NCBI RefSeq assembly: GCF_003234815.2
Contig: NZ_CP126279.1
Coordinates: 1,302,001-1,366,000 of the forward strand
DNA: 64,000 nt
Origin: Curtobacterium sp. MCBD17_035
GTDB taxonomy: Bacteria > Actinomycetota > Actinomycetes > Actinomycetales > Microbacteriaceae
Reading direction: 5' to 3'
The notes beneath the pieces were generated by a model. That model did not search any database. It was given only the letters and a program-made list of their open reading frames with translations, and had not been told where the DNA came from. Positions 39,479-48,789 of this stretch are shown in pieces (within the stretch, counting starts at the first letter, position 1; every line of letters begins with the position of its first letter). A program made the position numbers and the translations under genes.

Positions 39479-39535
39479 GCGACCCCGTTCCGGCCGCGCG
39501 ACCGGTGGTGTGACCCGGGGACGGCGGCAGGGTGG

Positions 39536-39541
39536 GACAAT
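39536..39541 (+). promoter_or_regulatory. Candidate -10 for hemW, leaderless type
   Basis: GACAAT ends seven bases before the GTG at 39549. It overlaps the upstream ATG at 39540, so a transcript made here could not use that ATG. Confidence 0.45.
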
Positions 39542-39548
39542 GGAGTCC

Positions 39549-40766
39549 GTGCCCAGCGCCCTGCCGATCGCCGATCCCGCCCCCGCGGACGGCCTGATCG
39601 TCCCCTCGGCGGACGCGGGAGGCGTCCCGTTCGGCGTCTACGTGCACGTGCCGTTCTGCCGTGTCCGCTGCGGGTACTGCGACTTCAACACCTACACCGC
39701 GTCGGAGCTGCGGGGCGTCCGGCGCGACGACTACGCGGGTCACGCGGTCCAGGAGATCCGGTTCGCGGCGTCCGTCCTCGACCGGTCGGGCGTCGCGCGT
39801 CGGCCGGTGTCCACGGTGTTCTTCGGCGGTGGGACCCCGACGATGCTGCCGGCGGACGACCTCGTGATGATCCTCCGTGCGATCGACGACACCTGGGGGA
39901 TCCTCCCGGGTGCCGAGGTCACGACCGAGGCGAACCCGGACTCGGTCGACGCGGAGTCCCTGGCGACGCTGCGCCGCGGCGGGTTCTCGCGCGTGAGCTT
40001 CGGCATGCAGTCCGCGGTGCCCCACGTGCTCGCCACGCTCGACCGGACGCACGACCCGGAGCGGGTCCCGCTCGTGGTGGACGCGGCGCGGGCGGAGGGG
40101 CTCGACGTCAGCCTCGACCTCATCTACTCGACGCCGGGGGAGTCACTCGACGACTGGCGCCGTTCGCTCGACGCGGCGATCGGGTACGGGCCGGACCACC
40201 TGTCGGCCTACGCGCTCATCGTCGAGGACGGCACGGCCATGGGGCGTGCCGTCGCAAAGGGGCTCCTGCCGGCGCCGGACGACGACCTGGCCGCCGACAT
40301 GTACGAGGAGGCCGACGCGCGTCTCGGCGCCGCCGGGTACAGCTGGTACGAGGTCTCGAACTGGGCCCGCGGTGCCGAGCACGCGAGCCGCCACAACCTG
40401 TCCTACTGGAAGGGCCACGACTGGTGGGGGGTGGGTCCGGGCGCGCACTCGGCCGTCGCCGGCACCCGATGGTGGAACGTCAAGCACCCGGCCGCGTACG
40501 CCGCGCGCGTGCTCGGGGGCGACTCACCGGCGGCCGGCCGCGAGACGCTCGACGACGAGACCCGGTACGTCGAGCGCGTCCTGCTCGCTGCGCGCGTGCG
40601 CGGCGAGCTGGCCACCGCGGAGCTCCGTCCCGAGGCGCGTGGGCGCGTCGCCGGGCTCATCGCGCGCGGACTCGTCGACGGCCGCGCCGCCCTGTCCGGG
40701 AGGCTCGACCTCACGCTGCGCGGGCGCCTCCTGGCCGACGCCGTGGTGCGGGAGCTGTTGGACTGA
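39549..40766 (+). CDS. hemW: Radical SAM haem chaperone HemW
   Basis: HemW, long misnamed as oxygen-independent coproporphyrinogen oxidase, carries haem to target enzymes. The 405-residue product has the radical SAM cluster CRVRCGYC (C37, C41, C44), FFGGGTPTMLP, and the HemW-specific HNLSYWKG. The GTG at 39549 is chosen over the in-frame ATG at 39540, which lies inside the -10-like GACAAT. The gene is divergent from the HAD phosphatase and convergent with the DUF4870 gene. Confidence 0.92.
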   Translation: MPSALPIADPAPADGLIVPSADAGGVPFGVYVHVPFCRVRCGYCDFNTYTASELRGVRRDDYAGHAVQEIRFAASVLDRSGVARRPVSTVFFGGGTPTMLPADDLVMILRAIDDTWGILPGAEVTTEANPDSVDAESLATLRRGGFSRVSFGMQSAVPHVLATLDRTHDPERVPLVVDAARAEGLDVSLDLIYSTPGESLDDWRRSLDAAIGYGPDHLSAYALIVEDGTAMGRAVAKGLLPAPDDDLAADMYEEADARLGAAGYSWYEVSNWARGAEHASRHNLSYWKGHDWWGVGPGAHSAVAGTRWWNVKHPAAYAARVLGGDSPAAGRETLDDETRYVERVLLAARVRGELATAELRPEARGRVAGLIARGLVDGRAALSGRLDLTLRGRLLADAVVRELLD

Positions 40767-40841
40767 CGGAGCGCCGGGGGAGCGGCGGGCTGCTGGCGGG
40801 CCTCCCGGCCGTGTCCGCGGGCAGGTGACCGACGGTGGTCG

Positions 40842-41249
40842 TCAGGCGCGGACGAACTCGATGCTCAGCGGGTAGCGGTAGAACTGCCCGGCGTTGGCGC
40901 GCACGGCCGCGATGACGCCGAACACGACCTGGATCACGGCGACGGCGAACAGGACGAGGACGCCGATGCCGAGCCACGACGTGATGACGCCGACCGCGTA
41001 CGCGATCGCCATCGTGATGTGGAAGTTCAACGCGACCCGCGTGTGCTCGCGGACGAACGGTCCCCGGTCGCGCAGCACGAGGTACCCGACCAGCGGGACG
41101 ACGAACTGGAAGAAGATCCCGCCGACGTGCACGAGGGTCGCCCAGAGGCGCTGGTCCTCGGGGCGCATCGGCTGCGGTGGCTGGTAGTGCCCCCACTGCT
41201 GTCCCCACTGCGGGTCCGGCTGCTGTCCGTAGGGCGGCGTCGTGCTCAT
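40842..41249 (-). CDS. DUF4870 domain membrane protein
   Basis: A 135-residue protein with a Pro/Gln-rich cytoplasmic N-terminus (MSTTPPYGQQPDPQWGQQWG) and three hydrophobic segments (about 37-58, 68-90, 95-115), the DUF4870 (Tic20-like) pattern: ATLVHVGGIFFQFVVPLVGYLVLR and FVREHTRVALNFHIT. Function is unknown. The ATG at 41249 is chosen from homology and from TACGCT exactly six bases upstream. Confidence 0.88.
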   Translation of the reverse strand: MSTTPPYGQQPDPQWGQQWGHYQPPQPMRPEDQRLWATLVHVGGIFFQFVVPLVGYLVLRDRGPFVREHTRVALNFHITMAIAYAVGVITSWLGIGVLVLFAVAVIQVVFGVIAAVRANAGQFYRYPLSIEFVRA

Positions 41250-41255
41250 GCCGGA

Positions 41256-41261
41256 AGCGTA
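41256..41261 (-). promoter_or_regulatory. Candidate -10 for the DUF4870 gene, leaderless type
   Basis: TACGCT on the minus strand, followed by six bases and the ATG at 41249. Confidence 0.45.
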
Positions 41262-41309
41262 ACGGCTCGCTGTGACCGGTTCGAGGCCCAGGCGCTCCGC
41301 GGTTCGGCG

Positions 41310-41315
41310 TAGGAT
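41310..41315 (+). promoter_or_regulatory. Candidate -10 for the hrcA operon
   Basis: TAGGAT gives a leader of about 103 bases. That leader contains a 6-bp inverted repeat, GTGCCA/TGGCAC at 41335-41352, which is not a CIRCE element. Confidence 0.45.
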
Positions 41316-41424
41316 CAGCAGTCGGACCCGGAGAGTGCCAGCCCCGTGGCACAGCGGACGGTGCGAGCACCGCTGGACCCTCCGGACGCACATCGCGCAC
41401 GAGCGGCAGGAGGGAGGGCGCGTC

Positions 41425-42462
41425 ATGGTGTCGGAACGCAGTCTCGAGGTGCTCAAGGCGATCGTGCGCGACTACGTCGCGTCCCGCGAGCCCGTCGGAT
41501 CCCGCTCCATCGTCGAGCGGCACGCCTTCGGGGTGTCGTCGGCGACGATCCGGAACGACATGGCCGCCCTCGAGGAAGAACAGCTCATCGTCGCCCCGCA
41601 CACGTCGTCGGGGCGGGTGCCGACCGACAAGGGCTACCGGGTGTTCGTCAACCACCTGACGGAGGCCCGTCCGCTGTCGAGCGCGCAACGGCACGCGATC
41701 GAGACCTTCCTCGGGCGGTCGAACGACCTCGACGAGGTCCTCGGTCGCACGGTGCGTCTGCTGAGCCAGCTCACGAACCAGGTCGCGCTCGTGCAGTACC
41801 CCTCGATGATCCGCGCGCGGGTCCGGCACGTCGAATTCGTCCGGCTCAGTGAGACCCGGTTCATGAGCGTGCTCATCACGGACACCGCACGCGTCGAGCA
41901 GCGCATCCTCGAGACCGATCTCCGCGTCGAGGACGACGCCCTCACCGAACTCCGCGCCGTGCTCGGCTCCGCGGCCGTCGGGCTGCTGCTGCAGGACGTC
42001 CCCCGGGTGCTGCTCGGCATCCCCGAACGCGTGCGCCCCGAGCTGCAGGGGCTCGCCGCCGTCGTGGTCGCGGCACTCGTCGAGCAGGTCCGCGCGAACC
42101 GCCAGGACCGGCTCGTCATGGCGGGTGCGGCGAACCTCGCGAAGAGCGAGGACGACTTCGCCGGCGGTCTGTTCCCCGTGCTCGAGGCGATCGAGGAACA
42201 GGTGACCCTGCTCCGGCTCTTCGGCGAGATGCAGCTCGACGCGGTCGCCGTCGCCGCGAGCATCGGCGAGGAGAACGCCGCGTACCTCGGCACCGCCGGG
42301 GGACTCGACGCGACGAGCATCGTGGCCGGTGGGTACACCGCGGCCGGGGGCGAGGTCGCCCGGCTCGGCGTGCTCGGCCCGACCCGCATGGACTACGGCA
42401 CGAACATGGCCGCCGTCCGGGCGGTGGCCAGGTACCTCTCGGGGCTCCTGGCCGACAATTGA
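41425..42462 (+). CDS. hrcA: Heat-inducible transcription repressor HrcA
   Basis: HrcA binds CIRCE operators and represses groE-type chaperone genes. The 345-residue protein has the winged-helix N-terminus (RSLEVLKAIVRDYVASREPVGSRSIVERH, SSATIRNDMAALEEEQLIVAPHTSSGRVPTDKGYR) and the GAF-like dimer domain ending GVLGPTRMDY. A strong AGGAGGGAGG site at 41409 fixes the ATG. It opens the run hrcA-dnaJ-rsmE. No CIRCE box was seen in this window. Confidence 0.95.
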   Translation: MVSERSLEVLKAIVRDYVASREPVGSRSIVERHAFGVSSATIRNDMAALEEEQLIVAPHTSSGRVPTDKGYRVFVNHLTEARPLSSAQRHAIETFLGRSNDLDEVLGRTVRLLSQLTNQVALVQYPSMIRARVRHVEFVRLSETRFMSVLITDTARVEQRILETDLRVEDDALTELRAVLGSAAVGLLLQDVPRVLLGIPERVRPELQGLAAVVVAALVEQVRANRQDRLVMAGAANLAKSEDDFAGGLFPVLEAIEEQVTLLRLFGEMQLDAVAVAASIGEENAAYLGTAGGLDATSIVAGGYTAAGGEVARLGVLGPTRMDYGTNMAAVRAVARYLSGLLADN

Positions 42463-42542
42463 CCATCCGTCCGGACCGCCGGTCGTCCCGGACCGGGACC
42501 ACCGAGCGGCGGACGCCGACCACTCCGACAGACTGAGGTGCT

Positions 42543-43658
42543 GTGGCAGACCACTACGAGGTCCTCGGCGTCGCACGCGACGCCGCCGACGCGGACATCA
42601 AGAAGGCGTACCGACGCCTGGCCCGGGAACTCCACCCGGACGTCAACCCGAGCCCGGAGGCGGCAGAGCGGTTCAAGGACGTCACCCACGCCTACGACGT
42701 CCTCAGCGACCCGGAGCAGCGGCGCCGCTACGACGCCGGTCCGCAGGACGGCACCTTCGGCGGCGGAGCCGGTGGCTTCGGCGACATCTTCGACGCCTTC
42801 TTCGGTGGTGGCGGTGGCGGATTCGGTGCGCGCGGCACCGGGCCGCGGTCGCGCGCCGAGCGTGGCCAGGACGCCCTGCTGCGTGTCGAGGTCGACCTCG
42901 AGGAGGTCGTGTTCGGCACGCACAAGGACATCGAGGTCGACACGGCCGTGCTGTGCGAGACCTGCGGCGGCTCGTGCAGCGCGCCCGGGACCCACCCGGT
43001 GACCTGCGACATCTGCGGGGGCACCGGGCACGTGCAACGGACCGTCCGGTCGCTCCTCGGCAACGTGGTCACGAGCGCGCCCTGCGGCACCTGCCGCGGG
43101 TACGGGACCGTGATCCCGAACCCGTGCCCGACCTGCCAGGGCCAGGGCCGCGTTCGCGCCCGCCGGACGCTCCCCGTCGACATCCCCGCGGGCGTCGACT
43201 CCGGTCTGCGGCTGCAGATGCCCGGTCAGGGCGAGGTCGGGCCGGCGGGCGGACCCTCGGGCGACCTGTACCTCGAGGTCAAGGTGCGGCACCACGACGT
43301 GTACAGCCGCGACGGCGACGACCTCCTCGCGACACTCGAGGTGCAGATGACCGACGCGATCCTCGGCACGACGACGACCATCGACGGGCTCGACGGGCCG
43401 GTCGAGCTCGAGATCCGGCCGGGGGTGCAGAGCGCCGACATCCTGACGATCAAGGACCGCGGGGTGACGCGACTGCGCGGTGGGGGTCGGGGCGACCTGC
43501 GCGTCGGCGTCCAGGTCGTCACGCCGACGAAGCTCTCGCACAAGGAACGCGGTCTCGTCGAACAACTCGCCAAGTCCCGGAAGGCGCCGGCGCCGCAGCT
43601 CGCCCGGTTCCAGCAGGGGCTCTTCGGCAAGCTCCGTGACCGCTTCTTCACCTTCTGA
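42543..43658 (+). CDS. dnaJ: Chaperone DnaJ
   Basis: DnaJ delivers unfolded proteins to DnaK and stimulates its ATPase. The 371-residue protein has the J domain with HPD at 31-33, a short Gly/Phe-rich segment (about 74-100), four zinc motifs ([32 protein letters not shown]) and the C-terminal substrate domains. It is the hrcA-linked DnaJ2 type; a dnaK-linked copy probably exists elsewhere. Its stop lies three bases before rsmE. Confidence 0.95.
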   Translation: MADHYEVLGVARDAADADIKKAYRRLARELHPDVNPSPEAAERFKDVTHAYDVLSDPEQRRRYDAGPQDGTFGGGAGGFGDIFDAFFGGGGGGFGARGTGPRSRAERGQDALLRVEVDLEEVVFGTHKDIEVDTAVLCETCGGSCSAPGTHPVTCDICGGTGHVQRTVRSLLGNVVTSAPCGTCRGYGTVIPNPCPTCQGQGRVRARRTLPVDIPAGVDSGLRLQMPGQGEVGPAGGPSGDLYLEVKVRHHDVYSRDGDDLLATLEVQMTDAILGTTTTIDGLDGPVELEIRPGVQSADILTIKDRGVTRLRGGGRGDLRVGVQVVTPTKLSHKERGLVEQLAKSRKAPAPQLARFQQGLFGKLRDRFFTF

Positions 43659-43661
43659 TCC

Positions 43662-44405
43662 GTGGCGTCCCTGTACCTGGTCGACGACCTCGCCGGCGTC
43701 CGGCCCGGCGACGTCGTGTCGCTCGACGGCGCCGAGGGTCGGCACGCCGTCACGGTCGCGCGGATCCGCCAGGGCGAGGCGCTGCGGATCGGGGACGGCC
43801 GGGGCACCGTCGTCAGCGGCGCGGTGGCGGAGGTCGGCCGCGACGCGCTGACGCTCGCGGTCCGGTCCGTGGACGTCGAACCGGAAGGCTCGCCACGGCT
43901 CGTGCTCGTCCAGGCACTCGCGAAGGGCGGCCGTGACGAGATGGCGGTCCAGGCGGCGACCGAGATCGGCGTCGACGGCGTGGTGCCCTGGTCGGCTGCA
44001 CGGAGCGTGTCCCGCTGGGAGGGTCCGAAGACCGAGAAGGGCCGTGCCCGCTGGGGCGCGATCGTCCGCGAGGCCGCGAAACAGTCGCTCCGGGCCCGGG
44101 TCCCCGACGTCGGACCGCTCGTCACGACCGCGACCCTGGCCGACGGGGCGGGCCTCCCGCCCTCGACGACGGTCCTCGTGCTCGATCCGCTCGCGGAGCA
44201 GCCGCTCAGTTCGGTGGCCGTTCCCGAGGGCGCGGGGGCGATCGCACTCGTCGTCGGTCCCGAGGGCGGCATCGCGGACACCGAGTTCGACCGCCTCACC
44301 GACGCGGGCGCCACGCGGGTCCGGCTCGGTGCGTCGGTCCTCCGCACGAGCACCGCGGGGCCCGCGGCGCTCGCCGTGCTCCAGGCGCGGCTCGGCCGCT
44401 GGTGA
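43662..44405 (+). CDS. rsmE: 16S rRNA (uracil-1498-N3)-methyltransferase RsmE
   Basis: A 247-residue SPOUT methyltransferase that methylates U1498 of 16S rRNA using SAM. A PUA-like N-terminal domain (about 1-75) is followed by the trefoil-knot domain with LVQALAKGGRDEMAVQAATEIGV, ALVVGPEGGIADTEFD and LGASVLRTSTA. GTG starts three bases after dnaJ. The order dnaJ-rsmE-HIT is standard in Actinobacteria. Confidence 0.94.
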   Translation: MASLYLVDDLAGVRPGDVVSLDGAEGRHAVTVARIRQGEALRIGDGRGTVVSGAVAEVGRDALTLAVRSVDVEPEGSPRLVLVQALAKGGRDEMAVQAATEIGVDGVVPWSAARSVSRWEGPKTEKGRARWGAIVREAAKQSLRARVPDVGPLVTTATLADGAGLPPSTTVLVLDPLAEQPLSSVAVPEGAGAIALVVGPEGGIADTEFDRLTDAGATRVRLGASVLRTSTAGPAALAVLQARLGRW

Positions 44406-44481
44406 CGGCTGCCACCGTCGGGGCGCCCGGCGCAGCGCAAGCCCAGCGCGAACAGCTCGGAACGGTGTCGCCAGCACGCCC

Positions 44482-44487
44482 TACGAT
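44482..44487 (+). promoter_or_regulatory. Candidate -10 for the HIT gene, leaderless type
   Basis: TACGAT followed by GGAGCG (six bases) and the ATG at 44494. It implies an internal promoter separating HIT-phoH-ybeY from hrcA-dnaJ-rsmE. Confidence 0.5.
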
Positions 44488-44493
44488 GGAGCG

Positions 44494-44844
44494 ATGAGCA
44501 CCTCGCCGAGCGTCTTCTCGCGGATCGTCGCGCGCGAGATCCCCGCCACCGTCGTCGCCGAGGACGACCGCCTCATCGCGATCGAGGACATCGCTCCGAA
44601 GGCGCCCGTCCACGTGCTCGTCGTCCCGAAGACCGAGCAGTACGCCACCGTGGCGGAGCTCGCGGCCGGCGACCCGTCGCTGCTCGCGGACCTCGTCGCG
44701 ATGGCCCAGCGGGTCGCCGACGAGCGTGCGGGGGGCCAGTTCCGTCTCGTGTTCAACTCCGGTGCGTCCGCCGGACAGACCGTGTTCCACGTCCACGCCC
44801 ACGTCCTCGCGGGCGACCTCCAGGAAGGCACCCTTGCCGGTTAG
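44494..44844 (+). CDS. HIT domain nucleotide-binding protein (HINT-like)
   Basis: A 116-residue histidine triad protein, likely hydrolysing purine nucleoside phosphoramidates or AMP-lysine adducts. The triad HVHAHVLAG lies near residue 101, after FNSGASAGQTVFH. ATG 44494 is set by both a -10 at exact leaderless spacing and homology. Its end overlaps the start of phoH by 11 bases. Confidence 0.92.
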   Translation: MSTSPSVFSRIVAREIPATVVAEDDRLIAIEDIAPKAPVHVLVVPKTEQYATVAELAAGDPSLLADLVAMAQRVADERAGGQFRLVFNSGASAGQTVFHVHAHVLAGDLQEGTLAG

Positions 44845-45976
44845 CAGCACCGCACACCCCGCATCCTCGTCCGACGAGCCCGAGGTCACCGTCGACCTCG
44901 CCGTGGACGGCATCGCCATGGTGCAACTCCTCGGGCCGCAGGACCGCCTGCTCCGCACGGTCGAGCGGCAGTACCCGACCGTCCGCGTGCTGGTCCGCGG
45001 CAACGAGGTCAGCCTCACCGGTCCGGAGCGCGACGTCGCACACGCCCGTGTCCTCGTCGACGAGCTCATCACCATGGTGCGTCGCGGCCAGGACATCGGA
45101 CAGGCGGACGTCGCCACCTCCGCCCGCGTCATCGAGGACGACCGCCGGCCGACCGACCTGTTCGGCACCCCCATCGTGCAGAGCCGCGGCAAGTCCGTCC
45201 GGCCCAAGACGGACGGCCAGCGTGCCTACGTCGACGCGATCGACGAGAACACGATCACGTTCGGCATCGGACCGGCCGGCACGGGCAAGACCTACCTCGC
45301 CATGGCGAAGGCCGTGCAGGCGCTGCAGCGACGTGAGGTCAACCGGATCATCCTGACCCGCCCGGCGGTGGAGGCCGGTGAGAAGCTCGGGTTCCTGCCC
45401 GGCACGCTCACCGACAAGATCGACCCGTACCTCCGGCCGCTGTACGACGCCCTCAACGAGATGATGGACCCCGAGCTGGTCCCGAAGCTCCTGGCGTCCG
45501 GCACGGTCGAGGTCGCACCGCTCGCGTACATGCGTGGTCGCACGCTCAACGACTCGTTCGTGGTCCTCGACGAGGCGCAGAACACGACGCCCGAGCAGAT
45601 GAAGATGTTCCTCACCCGGCTCGGCTTCGGCTCGAAGATGGTCGTCACCGGCGACATCACGCAGGTCGACCTGCCCGCGCAGGTGAGCGGTCTGCGGCTC
45701 GTGACCCAGATCCTCGACCAGGTCGACGACATCCACTTCGCGCGCCTGACGAGTGACGACGTCGTCCGTCACACGCTCGTCGGCCGCATCGTGGACGCCT
45801 ACTCGCGCTACGACGAGGAGCGCCTCGCCGAGCAGGCGGGCGACCGACCGGGCGGTCGTGGCACTCCGTACCGGGGCAACCCCGACGGGACGAACCGCTC
45901 GGAGCGCCGTGGGCGATCGCCGCAGGACCGCCAGCAGAGCCCGTACCCGACCAGCGCCCGAGGAGGCAGCCGGTGA
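44834..45976 (+). CDS. phoH: PhoH family ATPase/RNA helicase-like protein
   Basis: A 380-residue cytoplasmic ATPase of the PhoH-like family, associated with RNA metabolism and placed next to ybeY. Walker A is GPAGTGKT (146-153), Walker B VVLDEAQN. An N-terminal KH-like region (about 18-85) precedes it. The TTG at 44834 has AGGAAGG five bases upstream and overlaps the end of the HIT gene; no better start exists. A Gly/Arg/Ser-rich tail ends it. TGA overlaps the ybeY GTG. Confidence 0.92.
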   Translation: MPVSSTAHPASSSDEPEVTVDLAVDGIAMVQLLGPQDRLLRTVERQYPTVRVLVRGNEVSLTGPERDVAHARVLVDELITMVRRGQDIGQADVATSARVIEDDRRPTDLFGTPIVQSRGKSVRPKTDGQRAYVDAIDENTITFGIGPAGTGKTYLAMAKAVQALQRREVNRIILTRPAVEAGEKLGFLPGTLTDKIDPYLRPLYDALNEMMDPELVPKLLASGTVEVAPLAYMRGRTLNDSFVVLDEAQNTTPEQMKMFLTRLGFGSKMVVTGDITQVDLPAQVSGLRLVTQILDQVDDIHFARLTSDDVVRHTLVGRIVDAYSRYDEERLAEQAGDRPGGRGTPYRGNPDGTNRSERRGRSPQDRQQSPYPTSARGGSR

Positions 45977-46434
45977 GCATCGAGCTGAACAACGAGTCCG
46001 GCGTCGAGGTCGACGAGGACGCCGTCCAACGTCTCGCGGCCTTCGCGCTCGACGCCATGCACGTCCACGCCGACGCCGAGCTCGCGATCGTGCTCGTGGA
46101 CGAGGGCGCGATGGAACAGCTGCACGTCCAGTGGATGGACGAGCCCGGCCCGACCGACGTCCTGAGCTTCCCGATGGACGAACTCCGTCCGGGCACCGAG
46201 GACGACCCGACACCTCCCGGACTCCTCGGCGACATCGTGTTGTGTCCCCAGGTCGCGGCGGAGCAGGCGCGGACGGCCGGTCACTCGACGCTCGACGAAC
46301 TCCTCCTCCTCACCTGCCACGGTGTGCTGCACCTGCTCGGCTTCGACCACGCCGAGCCGGACGAGAAGGCCGAGATGTTCGGGTTGCAGGGCGAGATCCT
46401 CAGCGCCTTCGCGGCGCAGCGTCGAGGCCGGTGA
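45973..46434 (+). CDS. ybeY: Endoribonuclease YbeY
   Basis: YbeY is a metal-dependent endoribonuclease acting in 16S rRNA 3' maturation and quality control. The 153-residue protein carries the [11 protein letters not shown] motif with zinc ligands H116, H120 and H126, and the DVLSFPMDE segment. GTG overlaps the phoH stop, and its own TGA overlaps the next GTG, so phoH-ybeY-corC-era should be one coupled unit. Confidence 0.95.
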   Translation: MSIELNNESGVEVDEDAVQRLAAFALDAMHVHADAELAIVLVDEGAMEQLHVQWMDEPGPTDVLSFPMDELRPGTEDDPTPPGLLGDIVLCPQVAAEQARTAGHSTLDELLLLTCHGVLHLLGFDHAEPDEKAEMFGLQGEILSAFAAQRRGR

Positions 46435-47759
46435 CCCCGGTGCTCCTGGTCGCCGTGCTGCTCGCGGTGGCGGCCGCACTGGTCGTGCTCGGCGGTCTGC
46501 TCGCCGCCTCGGACGCCGCGTTGTCGGTGATGTCCCGAGCGGACCTCGACGAGATCGCCGAGCACAGCCGGTACCGCCGGGCCGTCGAGGCCGTCTCCGA
46601 CGACCCGGGAGCGCACCTCAACGCCCTCAACTTCTTCCGCGTCCTCGCCGAGACGGCGGCGGCCGTGCTCGTCACGGTCGCGCTCGTGCGCGTCTTCGCG
46701 GTCTGGTGGGTCGCGCTGCTCGTCTCGGCGGCGGTCATGACGGCCGTCTCCTTCGTCCTCGTGGGGTCGAGTCCGCGGAGCGTCGGCCGTGCCCACGCCG
46801 GCCAGCTCATCGCGTGGACGGGCGGCCTCGTGCACGCGGTCCGCATCGTGCTCGGGCCGCTCGCGACCGTCCTCGTCGCGATCGGCGACCGCGTGACCCC
46901 GGGGCGGAGCGGAGGGTCGAGCGTCGCGACGGAGGAGCAGCTGCTCAGCATCGTCGACGAGGCGGCCGAGAGCAACGTGCTCGAGGCGGACGACCGCGAG
47001 CTCATCCACTCGGTGTTCGAGTTCAGCGACACGCTCGTCCGCGAGGTCATGGTCCCACGCACGGACATGACGACCGTCGACGTCGACGACACCCTCGCCA
47101 CCGTGATGGAGCGGTCGCTGCGGTCGGGGGTGTCCCGCATGCCCGTCATCGGTCGTGACAGCGACGACGTCCTCGGGGTCGTCCACCTGCGCGACGTCGC
47201 CCGCGCCCTGTACGAGCGCGCGGGATCCGCCACCGCTGACGTCACGACCGTGTTGCGTCCCGCCGAGTTCGTGCCGGAGTCGAAACCGGCGGACGAGACC
47301 CTGCGGTTCATGCAGGCGGTGAAGAACCACCTGCTCCTCGTGGTGGACGAGTACGGCGGCGTCGCGGGACTCGTCACCATGGAGGACCTCATCGAGGAAC
47401 TCGTGGGAGACATCTCGGACGAGTACGACCGCACCGTCGTGGACCGCACCGAGATCCGCCCGGGCGTCTGGCGCATCTCGGCACGGCTTCCGGTCGACGA
47501 GCTCGGCGACCTCTTCGGGATGGAGCTCGACGACGACGACGTCGACACGGCGGGTGGCCTGCTCGTCAAGGAGCTCGGCCAGCTGGCCACCGCGGGGGAC
47601 ACCGTCACGGTGTCCGGCGTCGAGCTCACCGCGGAACGGGTGGAAGGCCGACGTCGCGACCTGGTCACCCTGCTCGTCGAGCGGGCACCGACGCCGGACG
47701 ACGCCCCGGCACTCGACGACGAACCGACCCCCACGACGACGGGACACCACACCGCATGA
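46431..47759 (+). CDS. Hemolysin/CorC family membrane protein with CBS pair
   Basis: A 442-residue protein of the CNNM/CorC group, linked to magnesium homeostasis. A DUF21-type membrane domain (about 1-150, four helices) is followed by two CBS motifs (about 205-325: [43 protein letters not shown]) and a CorC_HlyC domain (about 340-425). The GTG overlaps the ybeY stop, and its own end overlaps the era start. Despite the name, a role as a toxin is not suggested. Confidence 0.92.
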   Translation: MTPVLLVAVLLAVAAALVVLGGLLAASDAALSVMSRADLDEIAEHSRYRRAVEAVSDDPGAHLNALNFFRVLAETAAAVLVTVALVRVFAVWWVALLVSAAVMTAVSFVLVGSSPRSVGRAHAGQLIAWTGGLVHAVRIVLGPLATVLVAIGDRVTPGRSGGSSVATEEQLLSIVDEAAESNVLEADDRELIHSVFEFSDTLVREVMVPRTDMTTVDVDDTLATVMERSLRSGVSRMPVIGRDSDDVLGVVHLRDVARALYERAGSATADVTTVLRPAEFVPESKPADETLRFMQAVKNHLLLVVDEYGGVAGLVTMEDLIEELVGDISDEYDRTVVDRTEIRPGVWRISARLPVDELGDLFGMELDDDDVDTAGGLLVKELGQLATAGDTVTVSGVELTAERVEGRRRDLVTLLVERAPTPDDAPALDDEPTPTTTGHHTA

Positions 47760-48685
47760 CCACCACTGGATCCACCAGCGATACCGCCGGGACCCCCTTC
47801 CGGGCCGGGTTCGTCTCGTTCGTCGGCCGCCCGAACGTGGGCAAGTCGACCCTGACGAACGCCCTCGTCGGCGAGAAGGTCGCCATCACCTCCTCGAAGC
47901 CCCAGACCACCCGACGCGCGATCCGCGGCGTCGTGCACCGGCCCGACGGGCAGGTCGTCATCGTCGACACGCCCGGGGTCCACCGGCCCCGGACGCTGCT
48001 CGGGGAGCGCCTCAACGACCTCGTGCAGGCGACCCTCGGTGACGTCGACGTCATCGGGTTCTGCGTGCCCGCGAACGAGCCGATCGGTCCCGGCGACCGG
48101 TTCATCAACGCGCAGCTCGACGCCCACCCGCGCGCGCGCACGATCGCGATCGTCACGAAGACCGACCGCGCCTCACGTGAGCAGGTGGCGGCGCAACTGC
48201 TCGCGGTGTCCGAACTGCGCGACTGGGACGCGATCGTGCCGACGTCGGGGATCCGCGGCACCCAGCTCGACGAACTCCTGGACGAGGTCGTGCGGCTGCT
48301 GCCGGAGTCGCCCGCGCTCTACGACGCCGAGACCGTGACCGAGGAGACCGCGAGCGACCGCGTCGCCGAGCTCGTCCGCGAGGCCGCGCTCGAGGGCGTC
48401 CGCGACGAACTGCCGCACTCCCTCGCGGTGGTGATCGACGACATGGTCGAGCGGGACGACGAGGACGACGACACGCTCGACGTGTACGTGAACCTCTTCG
48501 TCGAGCGGGACAGTCAGAAGGCGATCGTCATCGGGCGCGGGGGTGAACGCCTGCGGGACGTCGGCTCCCGGGCGCGCGCGGAGATCGAGCGGCTCCTCGG
48601 GCGACACGTCTACTTGAACATCCGGGTGAAGGTCGCCAAGGAGTGGCAGCGCGACCCCAAGCAGCTCGGTCGTCTCGGGTTCTGA
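47756..48685 (+). CDS. era: GTPase Era
   Basis: Era is an essential GTPase that binds the 3' end of 16S rRNA during 30S assembly. The 309-residue protein has G1 GRPNVGKST, G3 DTPGVH, G4 as TKTD (a common actinobacterial variant of NKxD), and a KH domain (about 230-300) with VIGRGGERLRDVG. ATG overlaps the preceding stop. A 12-bp hairpin follows. Confidence 0.95.
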   Translation: MTTTGSTSDTAGTPFRAGFVSFVGRPNVGKSTLTNALVGEKVAITSSKPQTTRRAIRGVVHRPDGQVVIVDTPGVHRPRTLLGERLNDLVQATLGDVDVIGFCVPANEPIGPGDRFINAQLDAHPRARTIAIVTKTDRASREQVAAQLLAVSELRDWDAIVPTSGIRGTQLDELLDEVVRLLPESPALYDAETVTEETASDRVAELVREAALEGVRDELPHSLAVVIDDMVERDDEDDDTLDVYVNLFVERDSQKAIVIGRGGERLRDVGSRARAEIERLLGRHVYLNIRVKVAKEWQRDPKQLGRLGF

Positions 48686-48693
48686 TCGCCAGT

Positions 48694-48721
48694 CCGGCGT
48701 CATCCGATCGGATGACGCCGG
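48694..48721 (+). terminator. Terminator of the ybeY-era unit
   Basis: A perfect 12-bp stem (48694-48705 with 48710-48721) with a GATC loop, eight bases after the era stop. Confidence 0.8.
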
Positions 48722-48776
48722 GGCGCCTCGCGGGGGACTTCCCGGACGACGGCTGCGTGGGGCCGGTCAGCGGCCG

Positions 48777-48782
48777 TAGCGT
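48777..48782 (+). promoter_or_regulatory. Candidate -10 for the two-component operon, leaderless type
   Basis: TAGCGT followed by seven bases and the GTG at 48790; it selects this GTG over longer in-frame starts. Confidence 0.45.
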
Positions 48783-48789
48783 TGTCGGC

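Noticed and set aside
41335..41352. Inverted repeat before hrcA as a CIRCE operator
   Set aside because: CIRCE is a 9-base arm with a 9-base spacer and a conserved TTAGCACTC arm. Here the arms are only 6 bases with a 6-base spacer and do not match.
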